This document shows positions 26,979 to 36,731 of a stretch of DNA of 64,000 nucleotides, one piece after another. The stretch spans positions 310,001 to 374,000 of the forward strand of contig NZ_VFIL01000001.1 in NCBI RefSeq assembly GCF_007858285.1. Reading direction: 5' to 3'. The position numbers were made by a program, and so were the translations under genes. Numbering within the stretch: position 1 is the first letter of the stretch; the number at the start of each line of letters is the position of its first letter. The stretch is from Pseudomonas brenneri. Its GTDB lineage: Bacteria; Pseudomonadota; Gammaproteobacteria; Pseudomonadales; Pseudomonadaceae. The notes beneath the pieces are model-generated. The model was not told where the DNA came from. It searched no databases and saw only the letters and a list, made by a program, of their open reading frames with translations.

Positions 26979-27863
26979 ATGCTTGCTTCCCTGGTCTCGC
27001 AGTTATTGGTACACGACGATGCTGCGTTGAAGCGCTCCAACCCGTACAGTCGGCAGATAGCGACTTATGCAGCCCATGAGCCGCTGCTGCCATTACCCAC
27101 CGAAGAAGAATTGCGCCAAGGCCTGCGCAACGGGCAGTTCCAGTCGTATTTCCAGCCTAAATTCGACCTGCACAGCGGCGCAGTAAGAGGGCTTGAAGTG
27201 CTCGCTCGTTGGGAGCATCCGGTGTTGGGGACATTGGCGCCGTCGTACTTTATCTCCCAGTTAATGGCCCATGGCTTGATAGACGAGTTGCTGTTTCAGC
27301 AATTGGACGAAAGCGCGATTCTGCTGCGACAACTGCATGGCCTGGGGTATCGGCTGAATCTGTCGCTTAACATTCTGCCGGAGCAATTGAGTCATGAGCA
27401 TCTGGTGTCGCGCTTTCGCTCGATGCTCAAGCGCTACGCCCTGGCCGGTGAGAGCTTGACGCTGGAGGTACTGGAAAGCGGCCTTATCGGCAGGCTTGAC
27501 GATTGCCTGGAGAACTGCGAGCAATTGCGCAGGCTGGGCTGCGGGCTGTCCATGGACGATTTCGGCAACGGCTATTCATCGTTGCAGCGTCTGTGCCAAC
27601 TGCCGTTCAACGAGATCAAGCTTGACCGCGAGTTCATTCGCGCGCTGGGGGTGGACTCACGTGGCCAGGCCATCGTCACCAGTACCCTGGCGTTGGGCAA
27701 TGCATTGAACATGCCGGTGGTGGTCGAGGGCGTCGAAACCTGGGAGCAGCGCAACAACCTGATTGCCCTGGGGTGCACCATGGCGCAAGGCTTCCTGTGC
27801 GCGCAGCCAATGGACCGCAAAACGTTGCTGGCCTGGCTGCCCCGCAGGGCGCCTTGGGCATGA
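26979..27863 (+). CDS. EAL-domain c-di-GMP phosphodiesterase
   Basis: The 294-residue cytosolic protein has about 45 N-terminal residues of unknown type, then a complete EAL domain. The signature is EVL instead of EAL (FQPKFDLHSGAVRGLEVLAR); other catalytic residues are present: LNLSLNILP, LEVLESG, MDDFGNGYSSL, IKLDREFI, VVVEGVET and the final QGF. It therefore looks competent to hydrolyse c-di-GMP. In P. aeruginosa the Roc locus pairs an EAL regulator (RocR) with a sensor and response regulator next to cup fimbriae. Here the receiver is a separate gene, whose ATG overlaps this stop by 4 bp. Confidence 0.9.
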   Translation: MLASLVSQLLVHDDAALKRSNPYSRQIATYAAHEPLLPLPTEEELRQGLRNGQFQSYFQPKFDLHSGAVRGLEVLARWEHPVLGTLAPSYFISQLMAHGLIDELLFQQLDESAILLRQLHGLGYRLNLSLNILPEQLSHEHLVSRFRSMLKRYALAGESLTLEVLESGLIGRLDDCLENCEQLRRLGCGLSMDDFGNGYSSLQRLCQLPFNEIKLDREFIRALGVDSRGQAIVTSTLALGNALNMPVVVEGVETWEQRNNLIALGCTMAQGFLCAQPMDRKTLLAWLPRRAPWA

Positions 27864-28288
27864 ACCGCACCTTCAGTAAACCTACGCGATCATTGCGTAT
27901 CCTGATCGTCGATAACCGTCATGCTCGTGGCCTGGAAATAGAGCGCACGCTGAACCTGCTGGGCTATTATCGAATTGCGCCGTTGAGACAGATGGGCGAG
28001 TTGCAGTCGGTGGTCAAGCATGCGCTGAACTGCATCGACTTGTTGCTGGTGCATCATGATGTCAGCCGGGATCCAGACCTCGACCTGCAGACGTATTGCC
28101 GCAGCAGTCCTATGATTCGTCATTTCATTATTTATGGGGATTCTCAAACGTCCATCACGGCGATGCCTCTGTGGCTACCGAGGGTGAACGTCACCATTGC
28201 GAATCTACCGGACGTAGATCTGCTGGCGCGCGTCATGCGCGTCATGGAATTACTGGCAGGTACAAAGCGCCAACGCTCTCCGTACTAG
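27860..28288 (+). CDS. Stand-alone pseudo-receiver protein
   Basis: The 142-residue protein starts in an ATGA overlap with the EAL gene. LRILIVDNRHARGLEIERTL resembles the first strand and helix of a CheY-like receiver, but the phosphoacceptor position reads DLLLVHHDVS, with histidine where the aspartate should be. The lysine expected near the end is not evident either (VNVTIANLPDVDLLARVM). It is probably a phosphorylation-independent partner of the EAL protein: together they could be a split RocR, whose receiver and EAL parts are normally fused. Confidence 0.65.
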   Translation: MNRTFSKPTRSLRILIVDNRHARGLEIERTLNLLGYYRIAPLRQMGELQSVVKHALNCIDLLLVHHDVSRDPDLDLQTYCRSSPMIRHFIIYGDSQTSITAMPLWLPRVNVTIANLPDVDLLARVMRVMELLAGTKRQRSPY

Positions 28289-28350
28289 TCCTTCAAAAGC
28301 ACCTTGCTTTCTCGCCTATGACTGGCACATTCATCTATCGCGATTACAGA

Positions 28351-28379
28351 GAAATTTCGCGCGTCTATAGGGAAATCTC
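28351..28379. promoter_or_regulatory. GAAATTTC palindrome and degenerate second copy ahead of the response regulator
   Basis: Third exact copy (28351-28358, context AGAGAAATTTCGCGCG) followed about 20 bp later by an imperfect copy, AGGGAAATCTCGCTCG, forming a tandem direct repeat in the 270-bp region before the response-regulator gene. The spacing of about two helical turns suits a regulator array. The rest of this region shows no gene. Confidence 0.45.
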
Positions 28380-28560
28380 GCTCGATTGTGCGGCTGAATT
28401 CTTGCAGGATGGCCGCTGCCAGCTTAATAGCCAAAGGCCAGTTCTGGCTGGCGCAAGACCGGTACGGTTGAGCTACGCTGACGATGTAACCAAGGATTGT
28501 GCATTTTCACCCGTGGGAATCTTCAGAGCCGACATCGAATTGAACGTCGTGGGAGTACGG

Positions 28561-29090
28561 ATGTATACAGCCCTGGTAGTAGATGATCACCCGTTTATAC
28601 GCGCGGCCGTAGAAATGGTGTTGTTGCAGGAAAAATTCAATGTAGTGGCAGAAACGGATAATGGTGCCGACGCCGTGCAATTGGCGCGTCAGCACCAACC
28701 GGATCTCATCATTTGCCCGCCTTCTACGCGTCACGTTGTCGAAACCTGGGGGCCGTGGGCTACATCTGCAAAGTGGATGAGCTGGAAGAGTTGCGCAAGG
28801 CACTGTCGACGGTAATGTCGGGCTATACGGTGTTCCCCAGCCAGGAAACAGACTCGGTGCGTCGCAGCGACCTGGAGGCCTCGGACCAACAGCTGATCAG
28901 TACGCTGTCCGACCGTGAACTGGTGGTGTTGCAACAACTGGCCAGAGGCATGAGTAATCTACAGATCGGTGAAATCATGCTACTGAGTAACAAGACCATC
29001 AGCGCTCACAAGAAACGTTTATTGAACAAACTCAAACTTACGTCACAAGTCGGCCTGGCGGACTTTGCCAAGCGAAATGCGTTGATCTGA
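28561..29090 (+). pseudogene. NarL/RocA-type response regulator with internal out-of-frame deletion
   Basis: The gene begins MYTALVVDDHPFIRAAVEM and runs as a normal receiver up to QHQPDLII, then jumps to another frame at about 28711-28722. That frame reads FYASRCRNLGAVGYICK and a complete LuxR-type HTH (LSDRELVVLQQLARGMSNLQIGEIMLLSNKTISAHKKRL) to the stop at 29090. The missing part, about 35 codons, contains the phosphoacceptor aspartate and the beta4 region. The intact HTH could only be made from an internal start such as TTG 28713, which has no ribosome site. The gene is otherwise a close match to the RocA1/RcsB-type regulators next to cup fimbriae. Confidence 0.85.
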
Positions 29091-32000
29091 ATGAGCACAC
29101 TGGCTCGTATCGGCGCGCTGGTCGGCTGGTTGCTGATACCGTGCCTCAGTGCAAGCGTCCAGGCCGCCGATAACACGCAGTCCCTGTATCTGCTGGGACG
29201 CTCCGAAGTACAAGGTTATCAGGTGGATTTATCCGCCGATGACTGGGTGTGGCTGAGAAACCAGCGTCAACTGGTATTAGGCATTACGCCCCGTGGGACG
29301 GCGCCTTTTGAACTGAATACTGACGGTGGCGACTATGAGGGGCTGATCGCCGACTATGCGAAGTTATTGGGTGAGCTGCTGAAGATCCGCATTGACGTGC
29401 GACTCTTTGCTTCGCGGGAAGACGCCATTACGGCGCTCTCCCAGGGCCGGGCGGACCTATTGGCCATTGGCCGTGATACGGAGGAGGGCGATACTTCGCT
29501 GAGCCTTTCGCGCGCCTATGCCGATGACGGTCAAGTGCTGGTAAGCCGGGAGAATGCCGATGGGTTGAGCAGCTCCGACCTGGCCGGTAAACGGATTGCC
29601 GCCGCCGAGTTTTACTGGACGCCACAAGAGCTGGAATCGATGTACCCCAAGGCCAGCATCCAGATGTACCCGTCAGTGCAAACGGCGGTAGGGGCGGTGG
29701 CGTTCAACCGCGCCGATGTGTACCTGGGCGAAGCAATCACCGCGAGTTACCTGATCAACAAAAACTACCCGAATGACCTGCAACTGGCCCAGTTATCAAT
29801 CAGCCATGGCGGGCATTTTGCGTTTGTCCTGCCATCCCAGGACAAGCGCTTGTTACGCATGGTCAACAGTGCCCTGGAGGCCATTCCCCTGGCGGAACGC
29901 CTGGTTATCCTGCGCCGCTGGAGCGCCGGCGCGGAAGGGCTGCCAGGGCAGTATTTTCTTTCTCACAGCCTGACGCCCAACGAACGCCGCTGGTTGGCAA
30001 AGCACCCGCGACTAAAAGTGGCCGTCAGTGAAAACTTCATGCCGGTTTCCTTTCTGGATGGACGTAACGTTTTTCGCGGGATCAGTGCCGATGTCCTGGC
30101 CAAGGTCGCCCAGCGTACAGGCTTGAAATTCGAGCCGGTCTACGCCGATACCGTCAATAGCCTGGCGGACCTGGTCAAGAAGGGACGCGCTGATTTCCTG
30201 GCGACGTTTACCAAAAGTAATGAACGCGAAAAATACCTGATGTTCAGTCGGCCCTACCTGATCGAGCCCGTGGTGCTCGTCAGTCGCGCTGCAGACGAAA
30301 GCGTGGCCTCACTGGCTGACCTGTCGGGCAAGCGGGTGGCGGTGACCCATGGCACCGCGCAAGCCGAGTTCATACGCAGCCAGTTTCCGTACGTTCAACA
30401 AGTGGAAGCGCAAAGCGTGCCGAACGCGCTGGCACTGCTCAGTGCCGGGACTGCCGATGCGGCCGTCGGCGCGATGATGAACGTGCGCTATCAAATTGCG
30501 CAGCATTACCAGGGGCAGCTGCAAGTCGCTGCCACCGTCGATAACTTCTGGGCCCAGACGGCATTTGCGACACGCCGCGATTCGCCCGAACTGTTGTCGA
30601 TCCTCAACAAGGCGCTGTTAAGTATTTCGCCGGAAGAAATGGATGAACTGGCAAGTCGCTGGCGCGGTGATATCGTCATTGGCGACAGTTTTTGGGTGAG
30701 GCACCGCGATACGCTAAGCCAGGTCGCCATTGCCGGCTTGCTGATTCTGCTCATTACCTTGGTGTGGGTGGGTTACCTGGGCCAATTAGTGTTCAAACGC
30801 AAGCAGGCCGAAAAAGCGTTGAACGAACAGGTTGAGTTCCTGCGGGTCTTGATCGATGGCACTCCGCATCCGATTTACGTGCGTGATCGGGCAGGGCGCC
30901 TGTTGATTTGCAACGCAGGCTACCTGGAGGCATGCAATATCAGCCGTGACGAAGTGTTGGGCAAGCGCCTCTCGGATGTTCAACTGCTGGGGCCGGAAAA
31001 AGCTGCGGACATCGAAAGCATCTACCAGCACGTCATGGAACGGGGGCAGGCCTGGACATCGGACCGAACCATGACGTTCGCCAATGGCCAGTCGCTTACC
31101 GTGTATCACTGGGTGTTTCCGTATCAAGGCAGCGATGGCCAGATCGCAGGGATCATTTCCGGCTGGATCGATGTCAGTGAACGTCAGTATTTGCTCAATC
31201 AGCTGCAAGTCGCCAAGGATGAGGCCGAGGTTGCCAACCGCGCCAAAACCACATTCCTGGCGATCATGAGCCATGGAAATAGCCGCAGGCGCTGCCAGAG
31301 AACTGCACAATCTGGTGGGTGACATTCTGGATGTAGTGCGCATCGAATCCGGCCAACTGTCATTGACGCCCTCCGGGGTGTTCCTGCATGAGGTGGTAGG
31401 TTCGGTCATGCGCATGTTTGCAGGCGGGGCTCGGCTGAAGGGGCTACACCTGAGCCTGCAGTTTGACCCGGCAGCGGATCACTACGTGTTGTTGGACGCG
31501 CTTCGATTCAAGCAAGTGTTGTCGAACCTGGTCAGCAATGCACTGAAATTCACCCACGAAGGCGAGGTGACCCTGAGTGTCCAGGCGCTACCCGCCAGTG
31601 ATGAGGACCAACTGCAACTGTCGGTGCGGATCAAAGACAGCGGAATTGGCATCAGCGCGCAAGATCAGCAAAAACTGTTCAGCCCTTTTACTCAAGCGAG
31701 CAACAACACTTTGTCCGGGCGCAGCGGGTCCGGGCTCGGCTTGGTAATCAGCCGCAACTTATGCGAAATGATGGGAGGCAGCCTGGACCTGAGCAGCCAG
31801 CTGGGGACGGGAACACTGGTCACGGTGACGCTGAAGCTGCCCATTCTGCCGCCTCCCGCGCGAATCAGGTTACCCGTCGTCGAAGACCACACGTTGTCCC
31901 GGGCACTGAGCATTCTGGTGGTCGATGACTATGCCGCGAACCGTGAACTGCTGCGCCAGCAACTGGAGTACCTGGGGCACCGGGTGGTGGACGCCGAAGA

Positions 32001-32646
32001 CGGGGCAGAAGGCTTGTCGGCTTGGCGCCGTGGGCACTTTGACGTCGTCATCACGGATATCAGCATGCCAGTAATGGCGGGCGGCGACCTGGCACGTATC
32101 ATTCGCCACGAAGAGCGTACCTCCGGGACCGCCGCGTGCCGAATCTACGGTTTTACGGCGAATGCCCAGCCTGAAGCCAGGCTCAATTGCATTGAAAACG
32201 GGATGGACGATTGCCTGTTCAAACCCCTGAGCCTGATGGACCTCAGCAGCCGCCTGGGGACTGCCGCCGCGTATGAGCCTGACATAGCGCCAGCGCCACC
32301 TGCGCCAGCACCGTTGCCGAAGATCGACTTCTCTGGCATCGAACACATGGCCAGGGGTGACCAGGCGGCAATCAGTCGCCTGCTGGTTAAATTGGCCACC
32401 AGCAATCGCGACGACCGCCATGGCTTGGCCAGGCACGCACAAGCCCGTGACCTGAAGGGCCTGGCTACGTTGGCCCACCGTGTCATGGGCGGTGCGAAGA
32501 TGGTCCGGTACCAGGACCTGATCACGGCTTGCGAACGCATGGAGTCGGCGTGTGAAATGCAAGACGACACCGCGGTGCAGGGCGCTATCGATGCGCTCGA
32601 ACAGGCGATGCTGCACCTGAGTGAGGCGTTGATTGCGCGCATCTAG
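29091..32646 (+). pseudogene. BvgS/RocS-like hybrid sensor kinase with internal out-of-frame deletion
   Basis: The gene starts directly after the response regulator stop. Order: signal peptide; two SBP_bac_3 periplasmic domains (about residues 45-270 and 295-515); a membrane helix near 545-565; PAS (about 578-700); and the beginning of HisKA up to TTFLAIMSH. At about 31275 the frame is lost and stops at 31322. Another frame (31273-32646) resumes with EIAAGAARELHNLVGDILD, the end of HisKA, then HATPase (SNALKFTHEG, GSGLGLVISR), receiver (ILVVDDYAANR, VVITDISMP) and HPt (LAHRVMGGAKMV). About 30-35 codons after the phospho-histidine are missing. Signal relay should be lost. Confidence 0.88.
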
Positions 32647-32654
32647 CAAGGCTA

Positions 32655-32662
32655 GAAATTTC
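32655..32662. promoter_or_regulatory. GAAATTTC palindrome ahead of fimbrial operon B
   Basis: Fourth exact copy (context CTAGAAATTTCTTCGC), 132 bp before the operon B pilin start and just after the kinase stop. The extended half-sites (TAGAAATTTCT) resemble an RcsB-type box. Confidence 0.45.
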
Positions 32663-32793
32663 TTCGCATCACAGAGAAAGTTCATGGCTGAGAAAACCTC
32701 AAAAAGATTGAGCATATGCACCTCGCTTGAGGGCTGGTGCGGTGCACTGGTCAATTCAAACGATGGGTGTCCACAATCCTCTGAGGTTCAGCT

Positions 32794-33348
32794 ATGCAAC
32801 GTAAAACCCTAGTTCTTGCCATGTTGGCAACCGCCCTGGCAGCGCCCTTTGCCAACGCATCGGACGGAACGGTCAACTTTAGCGGTACTGTCACGGATAC
32901 CACCTGTACCGTGTCGGTCACCGGTGCGGCGACCAAAGTCACTACCGTGACCTTGCAGACCGTTTCCGCCACGGCCCTGGCAACTGCCGGCCAGACAGCA
33001 GGCCTTGCGCCTTTTACCTTGCGCCTGAGCAATTGCAGCTCTGCGAAAACCCTGGCCAGCACTTCTGCGGCTTACTTTGAGGCAGGCCCGGGGGTAGACC
33101 CCGCCACCGGCTATGTAAAGAACACCGGCACGGCAACCAACGTCGCCCTGCAATTGGTGGATGCAGCCAACAACAAAGCGATCAAGGCCGGTGACTACAG
33201 CCAGGTTGCCGGTAACAGCCGCGCGGCCATCGACCCCACCACCAAAGCTGCCGATATTCCTTATGCGGTCCAGTACATCGCGACACAGGGTGCAGGCAGT
33301 GCCGGTACGGTCGTCGGTTCTGTGACTTACGCCATCAACTACCAATAA
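32794..33348 (+). CDS. Type 1 fimbrial major subunit, CupC1/CupA1-like (operon B)
   Basis: The 184-residue pilin starts MQRKTLVLAMLATALAAP with a signal cleaved near FANAS; GAGG lies seven bases ahead. The mature part (DGTVNFSGTVTDTTCTVSV, LRLSNCSSAKTL, and a terminal GSVTYAINYQ) is the Cup-type pilin pattern, distinct from the FimA-like pilin of operon A. It is the first gene of a complete pilin-chaperone-usher-tip operon. GAAATTTC at 32655-32662 lies 132 bp upstream. Confidence 0.92.
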   Translation: MQRKTLVLAMLATALAAPFANASDGTVNFSGTVTDTTCTVSVTGAATKVTTVTLQTVSATALATAGQTAGLAPFTLRLSNCSSAKTLASTSAAYFEAGPGVDPATGYVKNTGTATNVALQLVDAANNKAIKAGDYSQVAGNSRAAIDPTTKAADIPYAVQYIATQGAGSAGTVVGSVTYAINYQ

Positions 33349-33353
33349 CAATC

Positions 33354-34157
33354 ATGCGCTTGTCACGTGCGTCGGTTGCTCCGACGCAGGTGTACAAGCC
33401 GCAGGGGCTCGCTGTGCTCAACACAACATTTCTACGCGCCTGCCTCGGGGTAGTTGCTGCGCTGGGCTGCGTTTACGTCAAGGCCGAGGTGGTCATCACC
33501 GGCACTCGCCAGGTGTACCCGGCCGAACAAAAAGAAATCACGGTGCAATTGAACAACACTGGCACGCAACCGGCGTTGGTGCAGTCGTGGATTGACAGCG
33601 GGGATCCGCAGTCGAGCCCGACCAACGCCACCGCACCTTTTGTACTGTCGCCGCCGGTGGCGCGGATTGACCCGGGCAAGGGGCAGTCGCTGCGTGTGAT
33701 GTTCGTGGGGGCACCACTGCGCCAAGACAAGGAGTCGGTGTTCTGGCTCAACGTGTTGGAAATCCCACCGAAATCGCCAGTGGTGGAGGGGCAGAACCAA
33801 CTGCAAATGGCCTTTCGCTCGCGGATCAAGATCTTTTACCGGCCGATGCTTGAACCGCAAACGGCAAGTCAGGCACCGGACCAGGTGCAATGGCAAGTGC
33901 TGCCAAGCGCCTTGGGTAAAGGTTTTGTGCTGCAGGCCCACAACCCCAGTGCATTTTACGTGTCACTGATCGGTTTGACGCTGCTGCCCGACAACGGCCA
34001 AGGGCGGGCCGAGGACGGGATGATTGGCCCTGGAGAAACCCGTCAGTTTGCCCTGCCTGACCTGCGCTCGATGCCGCCTCCCGGCAGCCAGGTGCAGTTT
34101 ACGGCGATAAACGATTACGGCGCACAGATCCTGATCAAGCATGCGTTGGGTTCTTGA
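33354..34157 (+). CDS. Periplasmic fimbrial chaperone (operon B)
   Basis: The 267-residue PapD-like chaperone has the signature RVMFVGAPLRQDKESVFWLNV, TRQVYPAEQKEITVQL in strand A and SRIKIFYRP leading into the second Ig domain. The chosen start (33354) gives a long N-terminus and has no Shine-Dalgarno; GTG 33414 (VLNTTFLRACLGVVAALG) would place a normal signal peptide at the front and may be the true start. It serves the operon B subunits. Confidence 0.9.
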   Translation: MRLSRASVAPTQVYKPQGLAVLNTTFLRACLGVVAALGCVYVKAEVVITGTRQVYPAEQKEITVQLNNTGTQPALVQSWIDSGDPQSSPTNATAPFVLSPPVARIDPGKGQSLRVMFVGAPLRQDKESVFWLNVLEIPPKSPVVEGQNQLQMAFRSRIKIFYRPMLEPQTASQAPDQVQWQVLPSALGKGFVLQAHNPSAFYVSLIGLTLLPDNGQGRAEDGMIGPGETRQFALPDLRSMPPPGSQVQFTAINDYGAQILIKHALGS

Positions 34158-34187
34158 GTTCCTTCTTTCTTTTAATACAGGCTGATC

Positions 34188-36731
34188 ATGAAAGACCTCA
34201 TTCGCCCTGTGTCCTACGCAGGGCTTGGATCCCTTTGCGCGCAGGGTTTAGCGGGAGTCCTGCTCAGCTTATGCACACTGGCTCACGCCGAAGAAGTGCA
34301 GTTCAACGAAGCCTTTTTGCCGGCAGGATCGCGTGGCCTGGACCTGTCGCTGTATCAGAAAAACAATCCGGTGCTGGCGGGCATTTACCGTGCAGATGTG
34401 ACGCTCAATGGCCAATTGGTCAGCCGTCAGGAAATCCGCATCAATGCCGACAAGAACGGCGGCAACCCGGTCGTGTGCATCAATCGCAAATTACTCGAGT
34501 TAGCCGGGGTCGATATGAATCGCTTGTCAGCGGATGCCACGTTGGCGCTCGACAATGTCGACACATGCCCCGCAATGGCCGATTTGATCGAGAATGCCAC
34601 GGCCAGTTTCATTCCGGCGACCCAGGTGCTCGACCTGAGCGTTCCACAAGTCGCGTTGCGCCTGAACCCACGCGGTTACGTCGGCCCGGAATTGTGGGAC
34701 CGCGGGGTTACGGCTGGGACCCTGGGCTACAACTTCAACGCCAACCATAACCAGACGCGTGGCGGCAATTATGATTCTGCCTACCTCGGCTTGAACGCAG
34801 GCCTTAACCTGGGTGATTGGCGCTTGCGTCACAACGGTTCTCTGACATGGCAGGGCCAGACCGGTCAGGACTATCAAAGCCTGAACACCTATGCTCAGCA
34901 CGATGTCACCGCGCTCAAAAGCCAACTGACGCTGGGCGAATCCAACACCAGCGGCGAGATTTTCGATACGGTGGGCTTTAGTGGCCTGCAGCTGAATACC
35001 GACGACCGCATGTTCCCCGAATCCCAGCGCGGCTATGCGCCGGTGATTCGTGGCATTGCCCGCACGTCTGCGCGCGTGTCCATCCGCCAGAACGGCAACC
35101 TGTTGTACGAAACCATGGTGGCGCCGGGGGCGTTTGCGATCAACGACTTGTATTCGACGGGTTACGGCGGCGACTTGAGTGTCACGGTCACCGAAGCGGA
35201 TGGCAGTACCCAAAGCTTTACCGTGCCTTACGCCCCGGTCAGCCAATTGCTGCGCCCAGGCACCCTGCGTTACAGCATGACGGCAGGGGAGACCCGCAAC
35301 ACTTTTGCGAGCCGCCAGGTTCGGTTGATGCAAGGCACCGTTCAATATGGCCTGAGCAACCTGTTCACCGGTTATGGCGGCATGCAAGCCAGCACCGACT
35401 ATGGGGCTGCGCTGGCCGGGCTGGCAGTGGGCACTTCGTTTGGTTCGATGGCGCTTGACGTGACCCAGGCGCAGACGCGGCTGGCAACCGGCTCGGTCAA
35501 TGGGCAAAGCGTGCGCCTGTCCTACAGCAAAGACATCACCCGCACCGGCACCCACTTCACCGTGGCCACTTACCGTTTTTCAACCAGCGGCTTCATGGAC
35601 CTCAATACCGCCGTCCAGACGCTGGCTGCCCAGGAGGGCCAATACAGTGCCGTAGGTATCGCACACCCGCGCAGCCGCCTGTCATTGACGGCCAACCAGG
35701 ACCTTGGCGACTGGGGCCAACTGGCCATCAGTGGCTTTACCCAGGATTACTGGACCCAGAGCGGCAGCGATGTGCAATACCAATTCAGCTACAACAAACA
35801 GTTGGGCAAGGTCAGCTATAACCTCAGCGCCAATCGCAGCCGGGTTGACGGAGGCGCCTTGCAGAACAACCTGTTGCTTACCATCAGCATGCCGCTGGAT
35901 TTCGGCTCACCGGGCAATTCGCCGCAACTGTCCACGATGTTTGGTCGTAACACCGATGGCCGCTACAGCGAACAAGCGAGCCTCAGCGGCAGTGCCGGCG
36001 CAGACCGCCAGTACACCTACGGCGTGACTGCCGGCCATGACGGTGCCAGCGCCACCTCGACAGGTTCGGTGAATGGCCAGTACACCGGCAGCGATGCAGT
36101 GGTGGGGGCTTCCTACAGCCAGGGCGGTGGCTATAACAGCCTGTCATTAAGTGCCAATGGCTCGGTTGTGGCGCACCCGGGCGGCATCACGTTTACCCCG
36201 AATGCCGGTGAGACCATGGCGATTCTCAGCGCACCCGGCGCGGAAGGCGCCAAGGTGGTCGGCTATCCGGGGATCAAGCTCGATGATCGTGGTAACGCCG
36301 TGGTCACCTACTTACGGCCGTATGAGCTCAATGAGCTAGCCATCGACCCACTGGGAATTTCGCAAAACATTGAGCTGAGTGAAACCAGCCAGCAAATCGC
36401 TCCACGGGCCGGCGCCGTCGTGATGGTCAAGTACGGCACACAACATGGCCAGGCGTGGTTGCTCACGGTGCGTCTGGAGGATGGCTCGCTGTTGCCCTTT
36501 GGCGCCACGGTGAGTGACGCTGCCGGCGGTTCCGTGGGTACGGTCGGGCAAGGTGGCCAGCTGTATGCACGGGTCAAGGAGGGCACATCACAGCTGTTGA
36601 TCAATTGGGGGGCCGAGGCCGGTCAACAGTGTGTCGTCACGTTGCCAGCAAAGGTGGCTGATGATCCTGAATTGCATCCCACGGCGGTGCTGTGCACGCC
36701 GTCCGTCAAAATCGCGAAGGTAGCCCCATGA
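34188..36731 (+). CDS. Outer membrane fimbrial usher (operon B)
   Basis: This intact 847-residue usher has a signal peptide ending near TLAHA, the N-terminal domain EVQFNEAFLPAGSRGLDLS, the barrel/plug region (GYAPVIRGIARTSARVSIRQNG, YSTGYGGDLSVTVTEADGS), the middle motif NRSRVDGGALQNNLLLT and two C-terminal domains ending in GQQCVVTLPAK with paired cysteines. It forms the pore through which folded subunits are polymerised. It differs from the operon A usher by being uninterrupted, so operon B should be able to assemble pili. Confidence 0.93.
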   Translation: MKDLIRPVSYAGLGSLCAQGLAGVLLSLCTLAHAEEVQFNEAFLPAGSRGLDLSLYQKNNPVLAGIYRADVTLNGQLVSRQEIRINADKNGGNPVVCINRKLLELAGVDMNRLSADATLALDNVDTCPAMADLIENATASFIPATQVLDLSVPQVALRLNPRGYVGPELWDRGVTAGTLGYNFNANHNQTRGGNYDSAYLGLNAGLNLGDWRLRHNGSLTWQGQTGQDYQSLNTYAQHDVTALKSQLTLGESNTSGEIFDTVGFSGLQLNTDDRMFPESQRGYAPVIRGIARTSARVSIRQNGNLLYETMVAPGAFAINDLYSTGYGGDLSVTVTEADGSTQSFTVPYAPVSQLLRPGTLRYSMTAGETRNTFASRQVRLMQGTVQYGLSNLFTGYGGMQASTDYGAALAGLAVGTSFGSMALDVTQAQTRLATGSVNGQSVRLSYSKDITRTGTHFTVATYRFSTSGFMDLNTAVQTLAAQEGQYSAVGIAHPRSRLSLTANQDLGDWGQLAISGFTQDYWTQSGSDVQYQFSYNKQLGKVSYNLSANRSRVDGGALQNNLLLTISMPLDFGSPGNSPQLSTMFGRNTDGRYSEQASLSGSAGADRQYTYGVTAGHDGASATSTGSVNGQYTGSDAVVGASYSQGGGYNSLSLSANGSVVAHPGGITFTPNAGETMAILSAPGAEGAKVVGYPGIKLDDRGNAVVTYLRPYELNELAIDPLGISQNIELSETSQQIAPRAGAVVMVKYGTQHGQAWLLTVRLEDGSLLPFGATVSDAAGGSVGTVGQGGQLYARVKEGTSQLLINWGAEAGQQCVVTLPAKVADDPELHPTAVLCTPSVKIAKVAP

